Shown piece by piece: positions 39,198 through 49,532 of a stretch of DNA of 64,000 nt. How positions within the stretch are numbered: position 1 is the stretch's first letter; every line of letters begins with the position of its first letter. Under the pieces are notes generated by a model. The model saw nothing but the letters and a program-made list of their open reading frames with translations, was not told the DNA's origin and did not search any database. Origin of the DNA: Leishmania donovani (taxonomy: Eukaryota > Euglenozoa > Kinetoplastea > Trypanosomatida > Trypanosomatidae). Made by a program: the position numbers and the translations under genes. Location: assembly GCF_000227135.1 (NCBI RefSeq), contig NC_018262.1, positions 5,795 through 69,794 of the forward strand, written 5' to 3'.

Positions 39198-42100
39198 ATG
39201 TCATCTTCAGTGCAAGATGCGAGGCCCTCCTCGATGGATGATGCCTCTGCAATGTGGGATCAAATTCAACGTATGCCCTTTCAGCAGCTGCAGGAAACTA
39301 ACGAGTTTGTGTACATTAAAAAGGTGATGTCGCTTGTGGCGCGCTATGTCTTTCTGGAATCTGACCCGAAGATGGCCGACCCCCGATACACGATCAGTAT
39401 TGCAAAGCTGCTTAAAACCGTCTCCGCTAAGTGCCTCACCGAATTCGGACGACTCAGCAAGACAGCAGAGGAAACAACGGCTGAGATAGCGAACCTGCGG
39501 AGCGCTTTCAAAACACAACTTTCCTCAAAGGAGGAGGAAATTGAGAAGCTCAGCGACCTATTGCGCAAGGCTAGAGTAGAGGGGGCATCTCAAAATGCGG
39601 CAGCTGAGCCATCGAGCTCAGAGGAGCTAGTTCGCTTGAAAACCGAGAATGATGAGCTTTCTCTTCAACTGCGAAACCTAACGCGGCGGAACGCGGAACT
39701 GAAGGAGGCCCTTGCATCGCGCAGTGATGACACGAGTGGCATTAAAGAACACTATGAAAAGGCGCAACTGGAGTACCGCCACCTTGCAGCAAGGTACAAG
39801 CGTCTTGCCGATTGCTCTGCGAAAACAGAGGATATGCTGCAGGAACTGCGTCAGAAAGAGCACGGCAAGAAGCAAAAGGTAGACGACGAGCTGGATCGAC
39901 TGCGGCAAAAAGTTCAATCTCTGCAGCAAGAAAACTACGCCCTCGTGCAGTCGCGCGATCGAGCGGAAGAGCTATGTGAAAAGCGGGAGGCAGAGGCGCT
40001 TCGTGACATGACGGAGCTGCGGAGACTGACGAAGGACCTCCTCGACGAAGAGCGCGCAAAGAATAAATCTCTTCGAGACGAGTTTGTCACCGTCAAGCAG
40101 GAATCTGATGCACATGTGGAGCAGCTGATGCACCAGCACGAGGTTGACCTCGACGAAAAGGAGGAGGAGATTGCACTACTCCGACGACAGCTGGAAAAGG
40201 CCACCAGCCAGCAAAAGTCTCATTTTCACCGTGACTCTTCAATCTCAGACGACTCGTCGTCGCACTCGTCGGTAAAAACCGGTACACCCGACATCAGCGA
40301 CAAGGATGCAAAGATGCGCGTGATCCCCACAGAGGAGCAACGCAGGCTGGAGCGCGAGAACGACGATTTGCACGCCGAGGTGGAGCAGCTCGAACTGCGC
40401 ATTGACGCACTTGATGAAGAAAACCTTCGACTGACGCGTCTCGTCAAGAACTACGAAAGTGGCAACGAGGGCTTGTATCGGCTAAGGCAAGAGTTGGCAG
40501 ACCACACCCGAACTGTGGAGGTTCTCCAAGGCGAAAATGCGCAGCTGCGGGAACGGCTAAACGGCATGGAAGATTCCATTACGTTCAATGCCGCGCTCCG
40601 CGAGCTGTGCAAGCGGGTCGGGGTGACGGAGGAGGAAATCAACAGCCTGCGCCCTCAGAACGCAGCCGCGTACAGCGAAATGGACACTTTGAAGGAGGAG
40701 GTGAGCCTGCTGAAGGAGGAGGTGGAGTGGCTGGAGCGGGAGCGGCGCCATTGGATGAATAAGGTGCGACTGCAGCCCCTCATGGACACCAAACTGCGCT
40801 TCGAGCTAGGCCTCTCCTCCGAGCAGCTCAAGCAGCTGGACAAGCTGGTGGACCAGATGAAAGCCGGCACCGTTATAGTCGAGGAAAACGATGAGAGCTA
40901 CAAGGATAAATATTTCAAGGAGCTGCAGGCGCGGCGTCGCGATGCTGAGCAGTTTAACGCGTTCGTGAAGGATCGCATAAACGACGCCCTGAAGAACGCT
41001 TTTGTGGACGTGAGCGCCCCTGACACCGCCGCCGCGGTGTCGGCACTGCGAGAGCATATCGATGTGATCACCTCCTCGTCCACGGCCGAGGCTGGTGCGC
41101 AGGCTGAGGAAAAGATCGAGCGACTGACTCGGCGGCTGGAGGAACTTGAGCAGTCCGAGAAGATGCGCGTGGAAGAGATTGCGCGTCTGCGGGAGCAGGT
41201 GGTGGCCGGCACGGCTGAGAAGGAGGTGATTTGCCGTGAGCGCGATCAGTACCGCGAGGCCATTTTTGGCGCTGCCGGGATAGGCGCGGCCCAGACCGAA
41301 GTCGCAGCCGGTGCACCTGCGCCGGCGCTCGGCGACTTTGGTGAGAGCCGCACAGGGGCTTTGTCAAACGCGAAGTGGTTGACTGTAGCGAATACGCTGC
41401 GCGAGCAGCTACGCGTGAAGGATACGCTGATCGACTCTCTGAGTAAGGAGCTTACAGTGGCGAAGGAGAAGTTAGAGGCGAGGCATGCTGCTGACGCAGA
41501 GCAGCACCGAAAGATGGAGCTCGAGAAGAAAGCAGACGCTTCCTTGCAAGATCAGATCAAAGCACTGACAGAATTGAACGAGGAGCTCACTGAGAGATGC
41601 GGCGCGTTGTCGAAGACGAATAAAGACCTCGAAGACAGCCTCGAGCGACTTGACCGAGGGACGACGAAGGAGCTGCTGCTCAAAGTGGTTCTGCTGCGTC
41701 GCCGCGAGGCGACTCTCCTTCAGCGACTGCGCCGAGCTCTCACTACACAAGAGGAGTCGAGTGCAGCTGTCAGACGAGTGGAGTCTCAGATGAAGAATAC
41801 ACTGGAGCGGCTTCGCGAGATACTGGAGAATGATGGCCCCATCGAGGACGCGGTGCTGCCTCGTTCGTCAGCGGGGTGCAGCATGGAGAGCGAGATGCTC
41901 AGCTTCCTCGACTACGCCGTCCGGCATCTGCTTCAAGGCAGAATGTATCGAGAAGACAGCCGTTTTCTCCTTCACCTCAAGCAGGTTTATCAAGGTATGG
42001 AGGCCAACCAAGAGGTTTTGGAGCTGCGTCTCGACACGAAACGTCTTCGACACGAGCTGGCGGAGAAACAGGCGGAAATGGATGCACTGTCCGCCGAGGT

Positions 42101-45100
42101 GGCAGGCCTTCGCGCGGCGGCGACTGCCACCGAGGACGCAAGGGTGAACCCGAGCCCCGAATACACGGCTGCGGCCGTTGCAAAGAGCGAGGCAGAGGCA
42201 GCCACGTACAAACAGAAGTACGCTCTCGCCGCAAAGCGGCTTGAGGCTCGCGAGAAGGAGGTGGCGCAGCTAGAAAACGATATCGACTCTGCACGTCAAG
42301 AAGTCATCGAGGTGCGAGACCACATCCGCAACATCCTCAATGAGGGCGCTGACACGAAGGTGACGCCTTGTGGGTCGCTGCCGCACGCGAAGGTGAGCCC
42401 GACGGAGCTGGCTCGGTTGGAGAAAGAAATCGCGAGGCTGAAGACTGTCAACTTAGGGCTTCTGCACCACTCCATGGATCTGCAGTCGCAGGGTAAGTCA
42501 TTGGAAATAGAGCTAGAGGCCAAACAGCAAGAGATCACGCTCTTGAAAAGTTCCGCAGATTCGCATCTGGTAACCACCTTTGTGAGCGCTGCGATTCGCG
42601 AACACGCCGCACTACGCCGGCAGAGTGAGCTGGCCCTCATCCAGGCGAAGCGACTCAAAATGCAACTGGCTGCAACGGAGGCTAACTATCACGTTGTTGC
42701 TAATGAGGCGACGGTGTACAAGACGGGCGCATATCGCCTGTATCGCAAGTACGTGGAGCAGGTCGTGTCCGTTGTGGATTACTTGCGGTGCGTGCAGCGC
42801 GCCAGCAAAGGCTCTCTCTCGCCGCACCAGGCGGAGATCATGGATCGCCGCCTTCGCAAAATCGTCTCGGACCTCGGTGAGTGCTTTGGCCGGAGCAAGA
42901 TGCTGGCGATGCAGCTCTCTGACGCGCAGAACACTGTCGCCACTCTGGAACAGCAGTTGTCTCTACTGCATATGGAGGACAGCCCAGCCAAACGGGATGC
43001 GATAGACGTGAGGCTACAGGAGGCGCGTAGCAGAGTACGCGAGCACGACCGCCTCATGACGGAGTGCCAGGAGGAGAGGCAATTCCTACAGGCGAAGCTG
43101 ATCCGCGCCGAGGCAAACAATAAAGATCTCAACGCCGAGGTGGCGCGGCTTGAGTTCGGGTACATGACAGCATCCCCCCTCGATGCAGAGCTGCTGGCCA
43201 CACTTTTGCAGCTAAAGGAGAGTGTCTTTGACAAGGCGGTGGCACCGTCTGTGACCCTCGAATCAGCTCTATCCACCGCGTCGAACAAGCTGGGCTCGGG
43301 CAGCGCAGACGACGGCGACCTCGCCATTCGCGAGTACAAAAATGCGGTGCTTCGGCAGACAGAGCTCGCACAACAGTGCGCCACGCTGAAGAGGCAGGTG
43401 GCGGATGTGGACGCCGAGCGTCGCCGAATCGAGCACATGGCGGCGCAGCTGAGGGAGGAGGTACAGCAGGCGAGCGAGCAGGCTGCGTTCGCGCAGCGGC
43501 AGCTCGAAGAAGAGCGGCAAAAGGCGACGCAGCGCGAGGCACGACTGCTGCGGGCGCATGAGACACAGTTGGAGGTGGCTCGCCGGGCCACAGAGCACAA
43601 CGTTCACTGCTTGCAAGAGATGATCCAGAAGAAGGAGCAGCTAATCTCCTCTCTGCAGGAGCAGCTCTCCGCCGAACGCAGGAAGGGCGTCGAGTACGGG
43701 CTCGGCGAAGCAGTGCGAATGGAGCGGCTGCATGAGCACATGTTCCGTGAAAACACTGCCATGGTGGAGCGCTTCAAGAGCGCTATTGAAACTGTCGGGG
43801 ACTCCGTGCGCCATGCGGGTGAGAGCGCAGCTCTGCCTCTTTTCATACCGGGCACCAGTAACGGCCTGCAGGAGCAGCTGCAGTTTCTTACTGCGGAGAC
43901 AGTCCGCCTCCGTCACGAGTTGAAGGAGGCCCGCGCAAGTAGCATTGTGCTAGAGTCGCAGCTGGAGCAGCAGGTGCAGCAGCAGCTGTCGACTCGCGCC
44001 CCGCACGCTGGAGCCCCGCCAGGCCACAACACCGATGCTCTCATGGGCATCATACGCAATCAAACGGCAATGGTGGAGAGCCTGCGACAGCGGGAGATGC
44101 AGCTGACAGCAGAGCTCCAGCGTGAGAAGGAACAGCGGGCCTCTATGGAGCGGCAACTGAGCGATGTCCAGGCCCAACATGCGGAACAGGGAGGCATGTT
44201 ACAGCTTCTGTCACAAGTGGCGTCCGCCGGTGGTGTGTCTGATGCACCGCTGGTAGGCGAGCTGCGCGCCCAGAACGCGGCTCTTGATCAGGAGCTGCGC
44301 ATGATGCGGCAAATGTTGGAGGAGGAGCGGGCGCACGCAAGGCGCTTCCAGGTGGATGCTGCAGAGTGGAAGACACATATCGATGCACTGCAGGCTGAGG
44401 TGTCAGCGCAGCAGGTGGAGACGGAGCGTGCACAGCACCTGGCGGCGCTTAACGAAGGGCTGCGGGTGGATCTCAACACTGTGAAAGAGCAGAACGACAA
44501 GCTGATGGTGGCCGCTACGATCCTCAAGCAGAAGCTGATGGACGAGGCGCACCGCAGCGGTGAGTCTGCCCGGCTGCATCAGCAAGAGATCGCACTGGCG
44601 CAGCGCATGGGCACCATCCAACAAGAGTCGGCGAGCCACATGAAGGTGCTTGATCACCGCATTCGCGCCATCCAGAAGGAGCTCAACGAGCGGGTGGAAA
44701 AGGAGAAGACGATGCTGGAAAAGAACACGGAGTCGCAGCGACTTGTGTACCAGCTACACCAGCAGCTGTGTGCCAAGGATCGTGAGTTGGCTTCTCTGCA
44801 AGAGCAGCTGCGGCAGTTCAGTAGTACCTCGCCGGTACGCTTGCAGCAACGCGCCAGTGCGGTTGCCTCGGGCCTGCAAAGTCGAGGCACGCAGGTAGTC
44901 GCGGCGAGAGAAGAGCCGTTGCTGCAGCGCGGGAAAGAGGACGCTGTGGCGGGATCCAAGGCTGCTGCCGCTGGGCATCAACGAGCTGCATCTATGACTG
45001 ACGCCGCAGGCGTTGAGACACTTACGAGCGTTATAGATAACCTCAAGCTCGTGATCGCAAAGTTGCAGAGCGAGAACGCCGATCTCCGCTCGACACAAGT

Positions 45101-45605
45101 GCAGTCCGCCCGCTACGCGCGCCAATCACGAGAGCTGCGCGAACTAAAGAAACGGGAGCAGAGTTTGCAGACTCAGCTCGAAGATCTGTCCCGGCAGCTC
45201 GTGAGCTTGCGTGCTTCCTCCAGAGGCGACGGTGCCTCTTCTGTGTCGAACGCGGAGCTACATCGTCGTCTCGCAACTGAGCAAGCTGCCGCGGAGCAGT
45301 GCGAGATGGAACTCAACAACCTCCGTCTTCAACTTTCTAATGCCGATCGCCGGGTTGTCCGCCCACTGGATCCGACTAGTGGCGGTGCACAAGCGACGGC
45401 AGCCACGCCTGCAGCTCACTCGACCGTGCCTCCGCCACTGCCAAAGTCTCGCTTTTCCCATCACCAAGAGCGCCGTGGTGGAGATATGAGCTCGCTGGCT
45501 GAACTGCCGCAACGTCGCTTGAGTTCCACTCGATTGAGCGACACCGCCTCCGCGACTGCCGACCACAGTGCATCTCCGCAATTCTGCCACCGTGGCGAAC
45601 TGTAA
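39198..45605 (+). CDS. Giant coiled-coil protein, 2135 aa
   Basis: From the ATG at 39198 (MSSSVQDARPSSMDDASAMWDQIQ) to 45605; the longer frame starts with TTG. The first 90 residues are globular (FVYIKKVMSLVARYVFLESDPKMADPRYTISIAKLL). From about 100 to 2020 there is near-continuous coiled coil broken by short hinges: an acidic/Ser-rich patch (HRDSSISDDSSSHSSVKTG), Ala-rich linkers (GAAQTEVAAGAPAPALGDFG), and helical inserts such as FLDYAVRHLLQGRMYREDSRFLLHLKQVY. The C-terminus is Ser/Pro/Ala-rich and disordered (TVPPPLPKSRFSHHQERRGG). No kinesin or myosin head, GRIP or kinetochore domain is evident. Giant proteins of this type in trypanosomatids are often basal-body, flagellar-attachment or nuclear-periphery scaffolds, but nothing here decides among them. 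Confidence 0.93.
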   Translation: MSSSVQDARPSSMDDASAMWDQIQRMPFQQLQETNEFVYIKKVMSLVARYVFLESDPKMADPRYTISIAKLLKTVSAKCLTEFGRLSKTAEETTAEIANLRSAFKTQLSSKEEEIEKLSDLLRKARVEGASQNAAAEPSSSEELVRLKTENDELSLQLRNLTRRNAELKEALASRSDDTSGIKEHYEKAQLEYRHLAARYKRLADCSAKTEDMLQELRQKEHGKKQKVDDELDRLRQKVQSLQQENYALVQSRDRAEELCEKREAEALRDMTELRRLTKDLLDEERAKNKSLRDEFVTVKQESDAHVEQLMHQHEVDLDEKEEEIALLRRQLEKATSQQKSHFHRDSSISDDSSSHSSVKTGTPDISDKDAKMRVIPTEEQRRLERENDDLHAEVEQLELRIDALDEENLRLTRLVKNYESGNEGLYRLRQELADHTRTVEVLQGENAQLRERLNGMEDSITFNAALRELCKRVGVTEEEINSLRPQNAAAYSEMDTLKEEVSLLKEEVEWLERERRHWMNKVRLQPLMDTKLRFELGLSSEQLKQLDKLVDQMKAGTVIVEENDESYKDKYFKELQARRRDAEQFNAFVKDRINDALKNAFVDVSAPDTAAAVSALREHIDVITSSSTAEAGAQAEEKIERLTRRLEELEQSEKMRVEEIARLREQVVAGTAEKEVICRERDQYREAIFGAAGIGAAQTEVAAGAPAPALGDFGESRTGALSNAKWLTVANTLREQLRVKDTLIDSLSKELTVAKEKLEARHAADAEQHRKMELEKKADASLQDQIKALTELNEELTERCGALSKTNKDLEDSLERLDRGTTKELLLKVVLLRRREATLLQRLRRALTTQEESSAAVRRVESQMKNTLERLREILENDGPIEDAVLPRSSAGCSMESEMLSFLDYAVRHLLQGRMYREDSRFLLHLKQVYQGMEANQEVLELRLDTKRLRHELAEKQAEMDALSAEVAGLRAAATATEDARVNPSPEYTAAAVAKSEAEAATYKQKYALAAKRLEAREKEVAQLENDIDSARQEVIEVRDHIRNILNEGADTKVTPCGSLPHAKVSPTELARLEKEIARLKTVNLGLLHHSMDLQSQGKSLEIELEAKQQEITLLKSSADSHLVTTFVSAAIREHAALRRQSELALIQAKRLKMQLAATEANYHVVANEATVYKTGAYRLYRKYVEQVVSVVDYLRCVQRASKGSLSPHQAEIMDRRLRKIVSDLGECFGRSKMLAMQLSDAQNTVATLEQQLSLLHMEDSPAKRDAIDVRLQEARSRVREHDRLMTECQEERQFLQAKLIRAEANNKDLNAEVARLEFGYMTASPLDAELLATLLQLKESVFDKAVAPSVTLESALSTASNKLGSGSADDGDLAIREYKNAVLRQTELAQQCATLKRQVADVDAERRRIEHMAAQLREEVQQASEQAAFAQRQLEEERQKATQREARLLRAHETQLEVARRATEHNVHCLQEMIQKKEQLISSLQEQLSAERRKGVEYGLGEAVRMERLHEHMFRENTAMVERFKSAIETVGDSVRHAGESAALPLFIPGTSNGLQEQLQFLTAETVRLRHELKEARASSIVLESQLEQQVQQQLSTRAPHAGAPPGHNTDALMGIIRNQTAMVESLRQREMQLTAELQREKEQRASMERQLSDVQAQHAEQGGMLQLLSQVASAGGVSDAPLVGELRAQNAALDQELRMMRQMLEEERAHARRFQVDAAEWKTHIDALQAEVSAQQVETERAQHLAALNEGLRVDLNTVKEQNDKLMVAATILKQKLMDEAHRSGESARLHQQEIALAQRMGTIQQESASHMKVLDHRIRAIQKELNERVEKEKTMLEKNTESQRLVYQLHQQLCAKDRELASLQEQLRQFSSTSPVRLQQRASAVASGLQSRGTQVVAAREEPLLQRGKEDAVAGSKAAAAGHQRAASMTDAAGVETLTSVIDNLKLVIAKLQSENADLRSTQVQSARYARQSRELRELKKREQSLQTQLEDLSRQLVSLRASSRGDGASSVSNAELHRRLATEQAAAEQCEMELNNLRLQLSNADRRVVRPLDPTSGGAQATAATPAAHSTVPPPLPKSRFSHHQERRGGDMSSLAELPQRRLSSTRLSDTASATADHSASPQFCHRGEL

Positions 45606-46560
45606 TTAGGATGCGCTGTTGTGGCGCCGAAATGAGAGACGCTTGCCTACGCCAAATAGAAGCTGGGGCGTGTAGAGCAACAGAGAGGCACAAGCACGTC
45701 CTTTTCGTATACTATACGTGCAAACGCTACAGACAAGACGGTGGCACAGCCCCACACGCTAGCACACGCCCCTCTTCCCTGCACACACGCACACACACAC
45801 ACACCATTCACGCCCGGCGCAGATTTGTCTTTTGTGTGTTGGTTTCATTTTTTGTTCTTTCTGCTTGAATGCATCAGCTCCATGTCTTGTGCATGCCTTT
45901 CTGGCTGAAATCGCACAAAGGCACTGCACGCGTCAAGTTTGCGCAACTACTCGAAAACGAATCAGGCCCGCATGATATGCCGGTTGATATGAGGGGCCCC
46001 TATAACAGGGGCACTCTCAGCACAGTCGAATCCGTAGTCGTGCAGAGGGGCTGAAGAGTGTGGAGACATAGTAAGCTCACGCTGTGTACGTTTTCATTTG
46101 GCGCACTGCCTTGGGATGCACTGGACAGCATACCACCCAATCCTGTGTGACACTGCGCATATTCACTGTGATGATGCTTCGGCTACCTTTCTCTTTCTTC
46201 TCTTCACCCTCCCCTTCCCTGCCTTCTTTTTCACCTCTGCATTCACCGAGGCGAGTGCGCACGTGTGCCAGTGCGTCTGTGTCTGTGCGCACGCTCGTGC
46301 CCACTAGGACAGTACCGCGATAGTTGCTGTGCTCCTCTTGGTGCTTCTCCTCGTGGCACCTGGTTTCAAACTGGGCTGCCCGGCCGTCTCACAGGCACTC
46401 ACACAGTCGACTCCGACCTCCCTCCCTTCCAGAGTGCACACGATTTCTCTGCTAGCCCTTGGTTTCTTCTGTTGCTGTGTTCCTCTTCTCATTCCCGGCC
46501 GTGCGTCGGCACCTCTCGCTCCATCCCCTTCAGTACACAGAGGAAGCATCGGCGCCGCCA
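45606..46560. other. Intergenic region
   Basis: 955 bp. (CA)n at about 45782-45803, and a long pyrimidine tract at about 46172-46250 suitable for splicing. A nearer acceptor (tract 46412-46430, AG 46431-46432) precedes the Kish gene. ORFs here are shadows. Confidence 0.55.
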
Positions 46561-46782
46561 ATGAGCGCCCTATTCGACTTCGAGACGGTCTTGTATGTGT
46601 TGCTCTTGATTGTGTGCACTGCAACGTACCTTAGACAATTCAGACCCACACTGTACCACCGTGATAGTTTTGAGCTCTACAAGAAGTTCCTCTACAAGTG
46701 TAGCGTGGTGGGCGATCGCCTCTCTCCGTGGGTTTCCATTTGCTGTCTCGTCTTGGCGTTTCGCGTCATTTTTGTGTATTGA
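46561..46782 (+). CDS. Kish / TMEM167 family protein
   Basis: 73-residue Golgi membrane protein of the Kish (TMEM167) family, linked to constitutive secretion in animals. MSALFDFETVLYVLLLIVCTATYLRQ matches the family's N-terminal helix, followed by a polar loop (FRPTLYHRDSFELYKKFLYKCSVVGDRLSPWV) and a second helix (ICCLVLAFRVIFVY). The 'KC..[IV]G[DE]R.SP[WY]V' block is the family hallmark. The ATG at 46561 fits the family; the frame extension upstream to 46459 does not. AG at 46431-46432 or 46532-46533 could be the splice acceptor. Smallest clear gene in this half of the window. Confidence 0.9.
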   Translation: MSALFDFETVLYVLLLIVCTATYLRQFRPTLYHRDSFELYKKFLYKCSVVGDRLSPWVSICCLVLAFRVIFVY

Positions 46783-47757
46783 GGGGACAAGAGAAAACAA
46801 AGCATGCTGTCAAAAAAGCCCATACAGAAAGGAAAACCGATGAAATGAAGCTCCAACATGTGCGGGGGGGGGGGCATGCCTGTCGGTCGCTGCTAGCACC
46901 CCGTTGAGAATGTTGACGGGGACGGCGCTCATGTCGCTGACGCACCAAATCCACCGTCTGCTGTGGACTTCAAACCCGTCTCGGCACACATACAAAATAT
47001 CGTGACTGAGGGTGCCGGTCGGGGAGCTCTCCCTTTCCCAAAAGCCTCCTCGCCTGAGGTGCCTTGCATGTGCTCACCTAATCCCGCCTCATGTTTCTCT
47101 CGTCATCTGTAGTTCCGCCGCCCCAAGCGTCTGCCTCCGTTGGCTTAGGTGGGAGAAAGATATTGCCGTGCTGTTCTTCACAAACGCATAGAAATTGTCA
47201 CCCAGGCGCCTAGGTAGTGCTGCCACTTCTTTGCGGTGTGTCATCTCTTGCATTCGATATCAGTGCTTGCATATTCTTGGGCGACTCCCCCCCCCCCAAA
47301 TACAGAGCCAAGCAAAAAAAAATACCAGGTGCGCACTTCCGACCCCGTCACGGAGACCACTGTCAAACAACACATTCCACGGTAAAAAAGAAGTAGCGTC
47401 ACACACCCTCACTTCTGCTGTGCTTGCCGTTTTCGCTTTTTTTTACTGCGGCGAACTTTTAGCTGAGACACTACATCGCCTTTTCACTCCGTCCTGCACT
47501 CCGTGGCTCTCTCTTTAGGTATTCTTTCCGTCTCATCACATTCGCGCAGCTGATAGTTTGGTGGAAACTGACGGTGCATCGAAGCCGCACCTTGTGACCC
47601 TTCCTTTTCAGTCTAGTAGTAGTGGGAGTAGTAGTAGTGATCCTCCTTCCTGCTTCGTTCTCTGCCTGTGCGCGCGTCTTGGCGTAGCGTGCGGTTCTCC
47701 GTATCGCACTTACAAACAGTGCTTCTTTCCCATCTCGCGCGTTGCGTGGTGGACCAC
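46783..47757. other. Intergenic region
   Basis: 975 bp. It has a G11 run at 46864-46874, a C9-C10 run at about 47287-47296 and a splice acceptor-like element (TTCCTTTTCAG, AG at 47610-47611) for the next gene. No supported gene. Confidence 0.55.
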
Positions 47758-48549
47758 ATGCTCTGCTCACGATCACTGCTAGGTGCGTTCTGTAGCACCA
47801 CGCGCCTTCTCACCATCAGCGATGAGTACATTCCCCGCGCCTTTCCGGTGAAGTCGACGACCGGCCTCGCCGGTGTGGCTGTGGAGCCTCTGTGGAAGCC
47901 GAAGCTGCTTGCCGCCGCCTCGGAGCTGCAAGCGTTCCTCCACACATCCGACATTCCGCCAGAGTCGACCTATTACAACGTAACCATGACCTTAGTAAAG
48001 CGCATCAACTACGGCATCAAGGAGTGCCAGGATGACTGGTGCACGCTAGAGAAGAAGTTCTTCTGGGGCTGGCCAGTAGAGTATATCCTTCAAGTGACCT
48101 GGCGCGAGCTTGAGACGGCGCAGAAGTGGAATGAGTGGCGCTTTTGGGAGCTGGACCCGGAGCAGGTGAAGCGCGTAGCCCGCGAGGATCAGGCCATAGG
48201 GAAGGAGGGCTTAGGCTACAACACTCCTTGGGAGCAAGTTGTGCGCGAGGACTTCGACAAGCGCAAGAAGGCTCTCACACAGGAGGAGATGGCGGAGCTC
48301 AAGCGCATGGACACGGAGCGGATGGCGCGCGAGACGGCGGCGTACAAGGAGCGCAAGGAACGCATCCGTGACGACTTAGAGAAGGCGCGTGGCGAGATGC
48401 TCAAAAAGTTCCTGAACAAGCGGTACGCCGTAGACAAGGATCTGATGCGGATGCAGCCGGGTAAGAGCTACTCTGGCAAGAGCGCCGACGACCTTATTCA
48501 CGAACTGCGCGCCTCCGTGAAGCAGACCCCTCCCCCTGCCAACAAGTAG
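47758..48549 (+). CDS. NDUFA5: Complex I subunit NDUFA5 (B13) homologue with C-terminal extension
   Basis: Accessory subunit of mitochondrial NADH:ubiquinone oxidoreductase, on the matrix arm. 263 residues from the ATG at 47758 (MLCSRSLLGAFCSTTRLL looks like a presequence). The B13 domain is clear at about 35-140: KSTTGLAGVAVEP near its start, a SELQAFLHTSDIPPESTYY helix region, WCTLEKKFFWGWPVEYILQVTWRELETAQKWNEWRFWEL near its end. In animals the subunit is about 116 residues and ends shortly after the tryptophan-rich segment. Here a further 115 residues of charged helix follow (KRVAREDQAIGKEGL..., EMAELKRMDTERMARETAAYKERKERIRDDLEKARGEML), ending in a Lys/Pro tail. The extension is not in the animal protein. 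The frame upstream to 47668 is not used. Confidence 0.88.
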   Translation: MLCSRSLLGAFCSTTRLLTISDEYIPRAFPVKSTTGLAGVAVEPLWKPKLLAAASELQAFLHTSDIPPESTYYNVTMTLVKRINYGIKECQDDWCTLEKKFFWGWPVEYILQVTWRELETAQKWNEWRFWELDPEQVKRVAREDQAIGKEGLGYNTPWEQVVREDFDKRKKALTQEEMAELKRMDTERMARETAAYKERKERIRDDLEKARGEMLKKFLNKRYAVDKDLMRMQPGKSYSGKSADDLIHELRASVKQTPPPANK

Positions 48550-49532
48550 GCAGCCGGATCTCGCTTGCAGCGCGGCAGCGCTGCATGAGATGTGCACGAG
48601 AGGCTTCGGCTGGGTGTGGCTTGGCCGTGCGCGAGAGCGACCACAGAGTGCGCTGCGACCACCTTTTGGATATTGCTCGGAGAAGGGTGTGGGATGCGGG
48701 TATTGTCTTGTGGCGGCGTCTGTGTTGTGTGTGCGGATGTTGCGCGTCGGCCTTCTGTGAGGTTTTATATGTGTATCATCCTCTCCTTCACCGTTTCTTC
48801 GTGTTTTGCACCGTCCAGCTGTTTCCTCTTAGCTAGGTATTCTACATTATCCGCAGCTGCGACCGCCATTCCGAAAATGAGCACGAATCTCTCTGTCACA
48901 TCAAACTTCGCACCTTTGATTCGGTGCTGTCAATCGGCTCGAGCACGCCCACGTTCTTGTATCCCTCTCGCTGTACCACTGAGAGGTGCGCAGGTGGAGG
49001 GAATCGGACTCTATCAACCGCAGTCGCCGCCTCTGTCTCACTGTAGACACCTTCCGGTGCCACGCACGTCGCGGAAAGGTAGGGAAGGGAGGAGATTTCT
49101 TTCCCCTACCGGCTACAGGAAAGCAGGGGGGAGCCGAGCTGTAGGCCTTTTTCGCTTTTGTGGATGTCTTTGATGCCCACCGCTCATCTCTCTCTTTCTC
49201 TCTCCGTCTTCCATTTTTCGATTAAGTTGCATTCGCTCTCTCTCCCTCCAGAGGCACGCGAACACACCAAAGACCAACAACAACACAGGCGGCGCACACT
49301 TTTTTTTTTAGTTTTGTCGTGGGCTTCTAGAGAGAGCACTTCCTCCTCCTCCTTTGTTCGCATCGAAGGCGAGCTGTACGACCAAGTACTCAACGTTACA
49401 TCAAAGACGCACCCTAGCGACCCTGCAAGCGCATCGACACCACTCGCCAGGAAACAACAAACAAGACATTTAATCTTCTTTTTCGTCAGCAGGTACACAC
49501 ACCGCTACCTTATTCTTTCTCTAACACACCGC
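48550..49532. other. Intergenic region
   Basis: 983 bp. Two pyrimidine-rich tracts (49188-49250, and a T9-T10 run at 49300-49309 followed by AG at 49310-49311) are candidate acceptor signals for the CCCH/J gene. No gene is supported. Confidence 0.55.

Noticed and set aside
39198..45605. Myosin, kinesin, SMC or golgin identity for the giant coiled-coil protein
   Set aside because: No head, hinge or GRIP domain; similarity in heptads alone is not evidence.
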